In this document: positions 17,208 through 30,321 of the stretch, one piece after another
Layout: each line of letters starts with the position of its first letter
How positions within the stretch are numbered: the stretch's first letter is position 1
NCBI GenBank assembly: GCA_035649495.1
Contig: DASRJL010000211.1
Span: 1-64,000 of the forward strand
Length of the DNA stretch: 64,000 bases
DNA from: SG8-41 sp035649495
GTDB taxonomy: Bacteria > Pseudomonadota > Gammaproteobacteria > Burkholderiales > SG8-41
Reading direction: 5' to 3'
Program-made: the position numbers and the translations under genes
Notes under the pieces: model-generated
Told to the model about the DNA's origin: nothing
The model's database searches: none
Seen by the model: only the letters and a program-made list of their open reading frames with translations

Positions 17208-17250
17208 GGGATCGAGAATTGCCGCCTAACGCGGCAATTCGGACGATCCC
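17208..17250 (-). terminator. Strong hairpin straddling the gltD stop codon
   Basis: GAATTGCCGC (17216-17225) and GCGGCAATTC (17231-17240) form a perfect 10-bp stem with a 5-base loop that contains the gltD stop. An outer GGGATCG/CGATCCC (17208-17214 with 17244-17250) extends it with small mismatches. No T-run follows on the minus strand, so it may protect the mRNA 3' end rather than terminate transcription. Confidence 0.5.
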
Positions 17251-18688
17251 ATGAGGAACTCGTCGACCGCGCGGGCGCACTGGCGGCCTTCGCGTATGGC
17301 CCATACGACCAGCGACTGGCCGCGCCGCAGGTCGCCGGCGGCGAATACCTTGGCGGCCGAGGTGACGTAGGAACCCGGCCCATCGGTGGCCGCCTTGGCA
17401 TTGCCGCGGTTGTCCTTCGTCACGCCAAACTCGTCGAGCAGCGATTGCACGGGGGAGACGAAACCCATGGCGAGAAGCACCAGGTCCGCGGGGAGCGTGA
17501 AGTCCGTGCCGGGCATCTCCGCCATCTTGCCGTCCTTCCACTCCAGGCGCACCGCCTTGATCGCCTTGACCTTGCCCTTGTCGCCGACAAACGCCTTGCT
17601 GGCGATGGCCCAGTCGCGCTTTACGCCTTCCTCGTGCGATGACGACGTGCGCAACCGCAGCGGCCAGTAAGGCCATGAGGGGTTATTGGGCGGATCGTCC
17701 GGCTTCGCCAGAAGTTCTATCTGGGTAACGGACTTGGCGCCATGCCGATTCGACGTGCCCACACAGTCGGAGCCGGTATCGCCGCCGCCGATGATCACGA
17801 CGTGCTTGCCCGTCGCCCACAGGTCCGCCACGCCCTTGTCTCCCGCCACGCGCTGGTTCTGCAGGGGCAGGAATTCCATGGCGTAGTGGACGCCGTCGAG
17901 ATCGCGGCCCGGCACCGGCAGATCGCGCGGCTGCTCGGCGCCGCCCGCCAGCACCACCGCGTCGAACTCGGCGAGCATGCTTTCCGCCGGGACGAACTCC
18001 ACGGCCAGGTCCAGCACGCCGGAGCCCGGCGCCGTCGTTCCGGCGCGCACTCCCGGGCGAAACGTCACGCCCTCGGCCGCCATCTGCTGCATCCGGCGGT
18101 CGATCAGCCACTTCTCCATCTTGAAGTCGGGAATGCCGTAGCGCAGGAGCCCGCCGATGCGGTCGCTTTTCTCGAAAACGGTGACCGCATGTCCGGCGCG
18201 CGCGAGCTGCTGCGCGCAGGCGAGGCCGGCCGGGCCGGAGCCGACGACGGCCACTTTCTTGCCGGTGCGGCGCGCGGGCGGCTGCGGCTTGACCCACCCT
18301 TCCTCCCACGCCTTGTCGATGATCGCGTGCTCTATCGACTTGATGCCGACGGCGTCGTCGTTGATGCGCAGGACGCACGCCTCCTCACAGGGCGCGGGGC
18401 AGATGCGGCCGGTGAATTCCGGGAAGTTGTTGGTGGAGTGCAGCGTGTCGATCGCGCGCTTCCAGTCCTGCCGGTAGACGAGGTCGTTCCAGTCGGGAAT
18501 GATGTTGTTGACCGGGCAGCCGCTCATGCAGAACGGGATGCCGCAATCCATGCAGCGCGCACCCTGTACCGCAGCGGCTTCGTCCGACAGGCGGGGGATG
18601 AACTCGCGATAGTGCTGCTTGCGCGCGTCCTTGGGCTCGTACTGCTCCTCGACCCGCTCGTGCTCCAGAAATCCGGTGACTTTTCCCA

Positions 18689-18689
<1 letters not shown>
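17226..18689 (-). CDS. gltD: Glutamate synthase, small (beta) subunit
   Basis: 487 residues from ATG 18689, whose A is shared with the gltB stop (TGATG), so coupling is expected. N-terminal cysteines CMDCGIPFCMSGCP and CPAPCEEACV ligate [4Fe-4S] clusters. FAD-binding VVGSGPAGLACAQQLARAG lies near residue 150, and the NADPH-binding motif VIIGGGDTGSDCVGTSNRHG near residue 290. It passes electrons from NADPH to GltB for conversion of glutamine and 2-oxoglutarate to two glutamates. The longer open frame upstream is a shadow of gltB. Confidence 0.96.
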
Positions 18690-23338
<4,649 letters not shown>

Positions 23339-23385
23339 CGTGACCTCGAGTGAATCTCGTGATAACCCAACGGGTTGGCGCAAGA

Positions 23386-23401
23386 GTTGCTGCGGAGCAA
23401 C
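23386..23401. other. Small hairpin in the gltB leader
   Basis: GTTGCT and AGCAAC are perfectly complementary around GCGG, 48-63 bp upstream of the gltB ATG. A second short inverted repeat AACCC-AAC-GGGTT lies closer to the gene. They may shape the gltB leader transcript; no known riboswitch is recognised. Confidence 0.3.
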
Positions 23402-23510
23402 AAACACCTGACCCGCCGAGGGGAGCTTGGAAGTCTACCGGCTTATGCCTGACGCATCAACCGGTTGGAGGCAGAAGCAAGCACTAGCTAACCTGCGATG
23501 CCGGGATTCC

Positions 23511-24632
23511 CTAGGTTTCCTCGATCGCGAAGAGCCGCCGATGCTCCACTATGGCGTAGCGGTCGGTCATGCCCGCCACGTAGTCCGCGATGGCCCGCGG
23601 CGCGTCGTCCCGCGCGCGGTCCTGGAATTCCGGAGGCAGCAGGCGCGCGTCGGAGATGAATGCCTGGAAGAGCTCGCTCACGACCCGCCGCGCCTTCATG
23701 CTCATGCGCACCACGCGGTAGTGGCGATAGAGGTGATCGTGCAGGAAGCGCTTCAGCTCCAGGCTTTCCTCGCGCACCGGCGGGCTGTACGCGATGAGGG
23801 GCGGCGCGCGGCGCACCTCTTCGACCGACCCGGGGGCGCCGGCGCGTATGCTCCGGTCGCTCGTGCGGATGAGATCGGTCACCAGGGTATCGATCATGCG
23901 GCGCACTGTCTCGTGGACCAGGCGCCTTCCTGTGAGCCTGGGGTACGCCTTGAGTGCTGCTTTCATGTGCCGCGCGAATATGCGCACGCCGGCCAGCTGT
24001 TCCAGGGTGATCAGGCCCGATCGCAGGCCGTCGTCGACGTCGTGGTTGTTGTAGGCGATCTCGTCGGCGATGTTGGCGAGCTGCGCTTCGAGCGAGGGCT
24101 GGCGGCGCCGGATGAATCGCTCTCCCACCTCCCCGAGGAGGCGCGCGTTCCTGAGCGAGCAATGCTTGAGGATGCCCTCGCGGGTTTCGAACGTGAGGTT
24201 GAGGCCGTCGAACGCGGCGTAGCGCTGCTCGAGGAGATCCACGACGCGCAGCGACTGCAGATTGTGCTCGAAGCCGCCGTAGGGCTTCATGCAGGCGTTC
24301 AGCGCATCCTGGCCTGAGTGGCCGAACGGGGTATGACCCAGGTCGTGGGCGAGCGCGATGGCCTCGGTCAGATCCTCGTCGAGGCCGAGGGAGCGCGCGA
24401 CCGAGCGCGCGATCTGGGCGACCTCCAGGCTGTGGGTGAGCCGCGTGCGGAACAGATCTCCTTCGTGATTGACGAATACCTGCGTCTTGTACTCGAGCCG
24501 CCGGAACGCGGTGGAATGGATGATGCGGTCGCGGTCGCGCTGGTATTCGCTGCGGCGCACTGGCGGCGGCTCGCGGTGGCGCCGCCCCCGGGAGTGCTCG
24601 GGGCGCGACGCATACGGCGCGAGCTCACGCAT
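23511..24632 (-). CDS. dgt: Deoxyguanosinetriphosphate triphosphohydrolase-like protein
   Basis: 373 residues, matching the shorter type 2 dGTPase-like proteins rather than the 505-residue E. coli enzyme. HD-domain metal ligands are visible: FRTRLTHSLEVAQIARS (first His), AHDLGHTPFGHSG (HD pair) and ANIADEIAYNNHDVDDG (distal Asp). The FRRLEYKTQVF sequence is typical. It is expected to hydrolyse dNTPs to deoxynucleosides and triphosphate. Its first 8 bp overlap the end of aroB, so it is the distal gene of the aroK-aroB-dgt cluster. Confidence 0.92.
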   Translation of the reverse strand: MRELAPYASRPEHSRGRRHREPPPVRRSEYQRDRDRIIHSTAFRRLEYKTQVFVNHEGDLFRTRLTHSLEVAQIARSVARSLGLDEDLTEAIALAHDLGHTPFGHSGQDALNACMKPYGGFEHNLQSLRVVDLLEQRYAAFDGLNLTFETREGILKHCSLRNARLLGEVGERFIRRRQPSLEAQLANIADEIAYNNHDVDDGLRSGLITLEQLAGVRIFARHMKAALKAYPRLTGRRLVHETVRRMIDTLVTDLIRTSDRSIRAGAPGSVEEVRRAPPLIAYSPPVREESLELKRFLHDHLYRHYRVVRMSMKARRVVSELFQAFISDARLLPPEFQDRARDDAPRAIADYVAGMTDRYAIVEHRRLFAIEET

Positions 24633-25701
24633 GCGCCAGGACTGCGTCGAGGGCGGCTCGCGGCACCTCTGCGGAAATGAACGCCTCCCCGAGGCGCTTC
24701 ACGAGTATGAATCGCATGCGCCCGCCCTGCACCTTCTTGTCGTGGCCCATCAGCTCGAGGTAGCGTTCCACGCCCAGGTCGGGCGCTGCGGTCGGGAGCC
24801 CCGCCCGCGCCAGGAGCTCCGTGATGCGCTTCACCTCGGGCGCGCCGATCAGGTCGAGCTGCCGGGAGAGACGGGCAGCAAGCACCATGCCCGCCGCGAC
24901 GGCTTCCCCGTGCAGCCATTCCCCATATCCCAGTGCGGTCTCGATGGCGTGCCCGAAGGTGTGGCCGTAGTTGAGCAGCGCGCGATCTCCCGTTTCGCGC
25001 TCGTCGCGCGCCACGATGGCAGCCTTGATGGCGCAGGAGCGCTCGATCGCGTAGGTAAGCGCCTCGGCCTCGCGATTCAAGAGGCGGTCCATGTTGGCAT
25101 CGAGCCAGTCGAAGAAGCCCGCGTCCTGGATGATCCCGTACTTCACCACCTCGGCGATGCCGGCCGCCAGCTCGCGCCGGGGGAGCGTCGCCAGCGTGTC
25201 GGTATCGGCCACGACCGCGACCGGCTGGTAGAACGCGCCTATCATGTTCTTGCCCAGCGGATGGTTGACGGCGGTCTTGCCGCCCACGGCGGAATCGACC
25301 TGGGCGAGCAGCGTGGTGGGCACCTGTATGAACGGCACCCCGCGCTGGTAGACGGCGGCGGCGAAACCCGCGAGATCGCCGACTACGCCTCCGCCCAGGG
25401 CGATGACCGTGGTGCCGCGCTCGGAGCGGTTCTCGAGCAACGCATCGAAGATACCGTTTAACGTCTCCCAGCTCTTGTATTGCTCGCCGTCGGGGAGGGC
25501 GATTTCCATCACCGTCACCCCGTGCTCCTCCAGGGCGCGGCGCAACGCCGCGGCATAGAGCGGGCCCACGGTTGAATTCGTGACGAGCGCCACTTTCTTC
25601 TGCCGCAGGCGGCCCACGATCAGGTCAGGGCGTGCGAGCAGCCCCGGCCCGATATGAATCGGGTAGCTGCGGCCCTCCAGCGCTACGGTCAAGGTCTGCA
25701 C
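24625..25701 (-). CDS. aroB: 3-dehydroquinate synthase
   Basis: 358 residues. The apparent start is GTG at 25701, preceded by AGGGGGG; no ATG gives the family N-terminus. NAD-binding and active-site motifs are LPDGEQYKSWETL, ALGGGVVGDLAGF near residue 103 and QVPTTLLAQVDSAVGGKTAVNH near residue 127. Zn-ligand regions NYGHTFGHAIE and HGEAVAAGM are present. It converts DAHP to 3-dehydroquinate in the shikimate pathway. It follows aroK by 17 bp and overlaps dgt by 8 bp. Confidence 0.96.
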   Translation of the reverse strand: MQTLTVALEGRSYPIHIGPGLLARPDLIVGRLRQKKVALVTNSTVGPLYAAALRRALEEHGVTVMEIALPDGEQYKSWETLNGIFDALLENRSERGTTVIALGGGVVGDLAGFAAAVYQRGVPFIQVPTTLLAQVDSAVGGKTAVNHPLGKNMIGAFYQPVAVVADTDTLATLPRRELAAGIAEVVKYGIIQDAGFFDWLDANMDRLLNREAEALTYAIERSCAIKAAIVARDERETGDRALLNYGHTFGHAIETALGYGEWLHGEAVAAGMVLAARLSRQLDLIGAPEVKRITELLARAGLPTAAPDLGVERYLELMGHDKKVQGGRMRFILVKRLGEAFISAEVPRAALDAVLAHA

Positions 25702-25718
25702 GGGTGCGCGCCCCCCTG

Positions 25719-26327
25719 TCAGCCCGCGGGGGCAGGGCTGTCCGAGGGCCTTGCCGCGCCGGCCTCGAACTCGCCCAGCCTGCGTTCGAGCCTGTGCACG
25801 AGGCTGCCCGGGCTCTGGTCGCCCGTATCGATGATGATGTGTGCTACTTCACGGTAGAGCGGATCGCGCTCGGCGTAGAGCCGCTCCAGCGTCGCGAGGG
25901 GCTCTCCAGACCGGAGCAGCGGACGGTTCCGATCGTGGCGAGTGCGGTTCCACAGGTCGGCCACTGCCGCCCGCAGATAGATCACGATGCCGTTCTCGGC
26001 CAGCAGTTTTCGGTTCTGCGGGGAGAGCACCGCCCCCCCGCCGGTGGCGAGGACGATATTGCCGCCTCGCACCAGCTCGGACAGCATCCGCGCTTCGCGG
26101 GCGCGGAAGCCCGCCTCCCCCTCGATCTCGAAGATCACGGGAATCCTGACTCCCGTCGCGCGCTCGATCTCCTGGTCGGAGTCGAAAAAAGCCTTGCCGA
26201 GGCGCTTCGCGAGCAACCGCCCGATCGAAGTCTTGCCGGCGCCCATCAGGCCCACGAGGAAGACGTTCTCGCCGGCGTGCGCGCCGCGCTCCTGCCCGAC
26301 CCCCGATCCTGACCGTGCCTCATCCAT
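25719..26327 (-). CDS. aroK: Shikimate kinase
   Basis: 202 residues. The P-loop GLMGAGKTSIGR lies near residue 27, the DSD motif in FFDSDQEIE, then FRAREARML and ATGGGAVL for shikimate binding, and the lid Arg in RNRPLL. It phosphorylates shikimate to shikimate-3-phosphate. The N-terminus carries about 20 extra residues before the first strand. The C-terminal 15 residues are Pro/Ala-rich. A T-tailed terminator hairpin sits 17-44 bp upstream of its ATG, between it and pilQ, so expression may depend on readthrough or on a promoter I cannot see. Confidence 0.94.
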   Translation of the reverse strand: MDEARSGSGVGQERGAHAGENVFLVGLMGAGKTSIGRLLAKRLGKAFFDSDQEIERATGVRIPVIFEIEGEAGFRAREARMLSELVRGGNIVLATGGGAVLSPQNRKLLAENGIVIYLRAAVADLWNRTRHDRNRPLLRSGEPLATLERLYAERDPLYREVAHIIIDTGDQSPGSLVHRLERRLGEFEAGAARPSDSPAPAG

Positions 26328-26343
26328 GGGCCGATTTTAGACC

Positions 26344-26371
26344 AAAAAAAAGCGGCCCCAACCGGGGCCGC
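26344..26371 (-). terminator. Rho-independent terminator after pilQ
   Basis: On the minus strand an 8-bp GC stem (GCGGCCCC with GGGGCCGC, bases 26352-26359 and 26364-26371) is followed by eight T (plus-strand A-run 26344-26351). It lies 25 bp after the pilQ stop and directly before the aroK start. Confidence 0.85.
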
Positions 26372-26395
26372 CCTTGATTTTGCCCGCCCAGCCGG

Positions 26396-28507
26396 CTACT
26401 GAGCCAGGTTCAGGCCGTCCTTGATGATCTTGGGGGTGATGAAGATCAAGAGCTCGTTCCGGTTGTCGACCTTCAGGTTCTGCTTGAACAGGAACCCGAC
26501 GTAGGGCAGATCGCCCAGCACCGGCACCTTGTTGGTCGTCGAGCTCTCTTCCTGGGTGTAGATGCCGCCGATCACGACCGTTCCGCCGTTTTCGACCAGC
26601 ACCTCGGTCACGATCTGCTTGGTGTCGATCGAGGGGCCGGCGAGCGTGACCTGGCCGACGCTGTCCTTGTGCACGTTCAGGTTCATGATCACCTTGTCGT
26701 CGGGGGTGATCTGGGGCTTGACCTTCAACGAGAGCGTCGCTTTCTTGAACGATACGCTCGTTGCACCGCTGGAGGTCGCCTGCTGGTACGGGATTTCAGT
26801 ACCCTGCTCTATCGTGGCCTCGATCTGATCGGCCGTGATCACGCGCGGGCTGGAGATGATCTTGCCCTTGTTGTCGGCCTGCAGCGCGGTCAGTTCGAGA
26901 TTCAGGAACTTGGTCGCCTTGTCGTTGAACAGCAGCACCGAGAAAACGCCGGCGGGCGGACTGGTCAAAGCCGGCAGGTTCACCGACAGGCTGTCCGTGA
27001 ACGCCGCCGCGTCGGCCGCCTGTCCCGACGTGAAACCGGTGGAACTCAAGGCTCCCCCGGTCAGTCCGCGGACTGCTCCGCCGCCCGAGCCGATCTTGAA
27101 GCCCTGGCCCGTGGTGTCGTTATAGCCCAGTCGCGCGCCGAGGTTGCGGCTGAAGCGGTCGGTCGCCTCCACGATCCGCGATTCGATCATCACCTGCCGC
27201 ACCGGGATGTCCACCCGCTGGACCAGCCTGCGCACCTCCTCCAGCCGCGAGGGCGTGTCCTGCACGAAGAGGGTGTTGGTGCGCGTATCCACCACGGCGC
27301 TGCCGCGCTTGGACAGCACGCGCTGCTGCGGATCCGACAAGAGCTTCTGCATGTCGGCCGCTTTCTGGTAGTTCAGCTGGAAGCTCTCGGTGCGCGTCGG
27401 CTCCAGGTCGGCGATCTGGTTCTTCGCCTCGAGCGCGAGCTTCTCGCGCGTGGCGAGCTCCTCCCGCGGCGCGATCCAGACCACGTTGCCCGTCTTGCGC
27501 ATGTCGAGGCCCTTGCTCTGCAGGATGATGTCGAGCGCCTGGTCCCACGGCACGTCCTTCAGGCGCAGCGTCAGGTTGCCCTGCACCGTATCGCTGGTGA
27601 TGATGTTGAGCCCCGTGAAATCCGCGATAACCTGCAGCACGGCGCGCACTTCCACGCTCTGGAAATCGAGCGAGAGCTTCTCGCCGACGAAGCCCGGGCG
27701 CACCAGGCGGTTCGGGTCCTCGATCTGCTGCTTCACCTCGATGATGAAGCGGTTGTCGGTCTGGTAGGCGGTGTGCTCCCAGGTGCCACGCGGCTCGATG
27801 ACCAGGCGCGCGCCGGCGCCCTGGCTGAAGGCGTCCACCGTCTGCACCGGGGTGCCGAAATCGGTCACGTCGAGCCGCCGCTCCAGGTTCTTGGGGAGCG
27901 CCGTGTTGATGAAATCGACGACGATGGACCGGCCCTGGACCTTGAGGTCGATGCCGACCGCGCTGTCGGAGAGATCAACCACGATACGGCCTTCGCCGGC
28001 TGCGCCGCGACGGAAATCGACGTTGCGCACGCCGTGGCGCCCGTCGGCTGCCCGCGGCTCGGCGAAATGGGTGGTGATGCCCGAGGGACCCGCGGCGGCG
28101 GCGGAGCCCTGCAGCGTGATGAGGAGCGTCTTGCCTTCGATCTGAGTGTCGTAGGAGAGCGCGCGCGCGAGATTCAGCACGACGCGCGTGCGCTCGCCCG
28201 CCTGCACGACGTTGATGCTGCGCAGATCGCCCTCGCCGATCTCCTGGGTGCCGCGCGCCAGGCTGCTTCCCGTGTTGGGGAAATCGAAGGCGATGCGCGG
28301 CGGATTGTTGATGGTGAACCCGGCGGGAGGATTCGCCGGCGCCTCCTTCATCGACACCCTGATGACGACCTTGCCGCCGCTCTGGGAGGACGCGTTGATC
28401 GCCTCGATGGCGTTCGCCTGCGCGTGCGCGGCAAGGCTCGCCGCGGACAGGATGAGCGCGAGCCACGCATGGACGAGCGACGTGATGAGTCTGGTTGGGA
28501 ACTTCAT
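26396..28507 (-). CDS. pilQ: Type IV pilus secretin PilQ
   Basis: 703 residues with a Sec signal peptide (cleavage after SLAAHAQA, about residue 31). Two N-terminal AMIN-type domains (about residues 35-145 and 160-265) bind peptidoglycan. An N0/STN domain follows (SLDFQSVEVRAVLQVIADF, near 292), then an N1 domain, and the C-terminal secretin barrel with the conserved VPVLGDLPYVGFLFK near residue 660. PilQ is the outer-membrane pore for the pilus. The start has a strong AGGAGG. It is the last gene of pilM-N-O-P-Q, followed by a terminator. Confidence 0.96.
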   Translation of the reverse strand: MKFPTRLITSLVHAWLALILSAASLAAHAQANAIEAINASSQSGGKVVIRVSMKEAPANPPAGFTINNPPRIAFDFPNTGSSLARGTQEIGEGDLRSINVVQAGERTRVVLNLARALSYDTQIEGKTLLITLQGSAAAAGPSGITTHFAEPRAADGRHGVRNVDFRRGAAGEGRIVVDLSDSAVGIDLKVQGRSIVVDFINTALPKNLERRLDVTDFGTPVQTVDAFSQGAGARLVIEPRGTWEHTAYQTDNRFIIEVKQQIEDPNRLVRPGFVGEKLSLDFQSVEVRAVLQVIADFTGLNIITSDTVQGNLTLRLKDVPWDQALDIILQSKGLDMRKTGNVVWIAPREELATREKLALEAKNQIADLEPTRTESFQLNYQKAADMQKLLSDPQQRVLSKRGSAVVDTRTNTLFVQDTPSRLEEVRRLVQRVDIPVRQVMIESRIVEATDRFSRNLGARLGYNDTTGQGFKIGSGGGAVRGLTGGALSSTGFTSGQAADAAAFTDSLSVNLPALTSPPAGVFSVLLFNDKATKFLNLELTALQADNKGKIISSPRVITADQIEATIEQGTEIPYQQATSSGATSVSFKKATLSLKVKPQITPDDKVIMNLNVHKDSVGQVTLAGPSIDTKQIVTEVLVENGGTVVIGGIYTQEESSTTNKVPVLGDLPYVGFLFKQNLKVDNRNELLIFITPKIIKDGLNLAQ

Positions 28508-28522
28508 AGCACTACCCTCCTG

Positions 28523-29062
28523 TTATCCTTCCTGCAGCAGCAGCGCGCGGTCTTCTTCCTTCCATTCCCCGCCGCTGTCCTGGACCAGTTCCTTCAACTT
28601 GATGCCGGATTCGGAAATCTCGATGATGCGGCCGAAGTTCTGTCCGACGAAATTGCCCGGCTTGACGCGGAAGAGGCGATTGTCCGGCGTCTTGACGAGC
28701 GCGAAGATCTCCTTCTTCTGCTGCAGCGTGCCGACCATCTTGAGGTTTTCCAGCGGGTAGGCCTCGAGCGGCTCCTTGCGCCGGTTGGGATCCGGGGGCC
28801 TGATGCCCCCCGCGACCGCGGCGGCCTTCGGCGCCTGGATCTGGCGCGGCTTGAACGGGTCGGTCAGATCGTAGGCGTTGTAGGTGAACGGCTCGTAGGG
28901 CTGCACCTCGGGGAGCGGCGGAATCCGCCCGCGCGGCAAGTCGTCGGATTTCTTGACGAACTCCCTCAGATCCGCGTGCTGCTCGCCGCCGCATCCCGCG
29001 AGAGCAAACACGAACGTCGGCACGATGAGCGACAGCACGAATCTCGAAGTGATGCGCTTCAT
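28523..29062 (-). CDS. pilP: Type IV pilus lipoprotein PilP
   Basis: 179 residues with a lipoprotein signal: hydrophobic segment followed by the lipobox LAGC, Cys at about residue 24. The C-terminal HR-like beta domain (LKMVGTLQQKKEIFALVKTP) matches PilP. It links the PilNO inner-membrane complex to the periplasmic part of PilQ. The start overlaps the pilO stop by 4 bp (ATGA). Confidence 0.93.
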   Translation of the reverse strand: MKRITSRFVLSLIVPTFVFALAGCGGEQHADLREFVKKSDDLPRGRIPPLPEVQPYEPFTYNAYDLTDPFKPRQIQAPKAAAVAGGIRPPDPNRRKEPLEAYPLENLKMVGTLQQKKEIFALVKTPDNRLFRVKPGNFVGQNFGRIIEISESGIKLKELVQDSGGEWKEEDRALLLQEG

Positions 29063-29709
29063 TTCTTACCGCCCTTCTTGGCGGCCGCGGCGGCCTTGCG
29101 CTGAGACGCGATCTCTTCCTCGTCCAGGTAACGGAAGGTCTTGGCAGTGGCATCCATCACCAGGCCGGGGTCCTTGCCGGCCCCCGTCGATAGCGCGATG
29201 TCGTTCAAGGTGACGATGCGCGAGAGCTTGCCGATATCGCTCGCGAACGCGCCCAGGTCGTGATAGTTGCCGGTCACCTTGATCGTGATCGGCAGCTCGG
29301 CGTAGAAATCGCGCTGTATCTCGCCCGAGGCGGGCCTGAACAGCTCGAACTGGAGACCCCGCCCCAGTCCCGCCTGGTTGATGTCGGTCAGGAGCGCGTC
29401 CATCTCCGACTTGCCGGGAAGCTGCTTCAGGAGCGCGCCGAACTGCTTCTCGATGTCCTGGAGCTGCTTGCGGTAGGCCGGCAGGTCGATCGCCTGCTTC
29501 TTCTTGTCGAGGAAGGTCGTGCGCAGCTGCTCTTCCTTCGCCTCCTCGCCCTTGATCTTGTCGTACTGGTCCTGCCAGTCGAAGTACCATCCCGCCGTGA
29601 CGATCAACGCCAGCACCACGACCAGGACACTCAGCCTGACGACGATCGGCGCGGAGCCGATCCGCTTCGGATCCAGGTAGCGCTTGAGGTCTTCGGATGT
29701 CATCGCCAT
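29059..29709 (-). CDS. pilO: Type IV pilus inner-membrane protein PilO
   Basis: 216 residues. One transmembrane helix near residues 22-43 (SVLVVVLALIVTAGWYFDW), a Lys/Glu-rich coiled coil to about residue 90, then a ferredoxin-like periplasmic domain with LPITIKVTGNYHDLGAFASD. It heterodimerises with PilN to form the alignment subcomplex. It lies 6 bp downstream of pilN and overlaps pilP by 4 bp. The C-terminus is Lys/Ala-rich. Confidence 0.93.
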   Translation of the reverse strand: MAMTSEDLKRYLDPKRIGSAPIVVRLSVLVVVLALIVTAGWYFDWQDQYDKIKGEEAKEEQLRTTFLDKKKQAIDLPAYRKQLQDIEKQFGALLKQLPGKSEMDALLTDINQAGLGRGLQFELFRPASGEIQRDFYAELPITIKVTGNYHDLGAFASDIGKLSRIVTLNDIALSTGAGKDPGLVMDATAKTFRYLDEEEIASQRKAAAAAKKGGKK

Positions 29710-29715
29710 GGCGCG

Positions 29716-30321
29716 CTACCCCTTGACTTCCGGTTTCGGGGCCGGCTTTCCGCCCGCCTTCTTCGCGTCGGCCTCGGGCTGCTGGCGGGTGATGTTGATG
29801 TTCATGGTGAACTCGTTCAGGCGCTGGTTGCCGACCGGCGTCGCCTTGATCTCGACCAGTCCGGGACTCTCCAGGTTGGGCGAGGACTCGAGGTTGCGCA
29901 TCAGCGTGGAAACACGCGCCTGCGACTGCGTGAAGCCGGTTATCGACACCTTCTGGCCGGTCTGCTTGATGCCCTTCAGGTAGACGCCGTCGGGCAGCTG
30001 CCGCACCAGCTGGTCGAGCAGGTGCACGACCTCCGAGCGGTTCGCCTGCAGCGTTTCCACCACGTTCTTGCGGGCGAGCAGCGCCGCGGTCTGCTCCTTG
30101 ACCTTGTTGATCTCCTCGATCTGCTTGTCGACCTTGGCGATCTCCTCGGTCAGGTAGGCATTGCGGCTCTGCTGCTCCTCGAACTGCTGGACGAGGGTGT
30201 AGTGCACGAATCCCACGATGGCGGCGCCGATGGCCACGAAGATCCCGAATGCGATGAAAAATTGCTGCTGCTGCAGCTTGCGCCGGATCTCGCGGTGGGG
30301 GAGAAGGTTGATGCGCATCAT
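29716..30321 (-). CDS. pilN: Type IV pilus inner-membrane protein PilN
   Basis: 201 residues. The N-terminus MMRINLLPHREIRRKLQQ contains the INLLP motif that docks into PilM. A transmembrane helix (about 24-46), a coiled coil and a C-terminal ferredoxin-like domain (LPDGVYLKGIKQTGQKVSI) follow. It overlaps pilM by 4 bp and precedes pilO by 6 bp. Confidence 0.94.
   Translation of the reverse strand: MMRINLLPHREIRRKLQQQQFFIAFGIFVAIGAAIVGFVHYTLVQQFEEQQSRNAYLTEEIAKVDKQIEEINKVKEQTAALLARKNVVETLQANRSEVVHLLDQLVRQLPDGVYLKGIKQTGQKVSITGFTQSQARVSTLMRNLESSPNLESPGLVEIKATPVGNQRLNEFTMNINITRQQPEADAKKAGGKPAPKPEVKG

Noticed and set aside
26669..29104. 811-codon plus-strand open frame opposite pilQ and pilP
   Set aside because: Shadow frame produced by GC-rich codon bias; the minus-strand secretin and PilP are clear.
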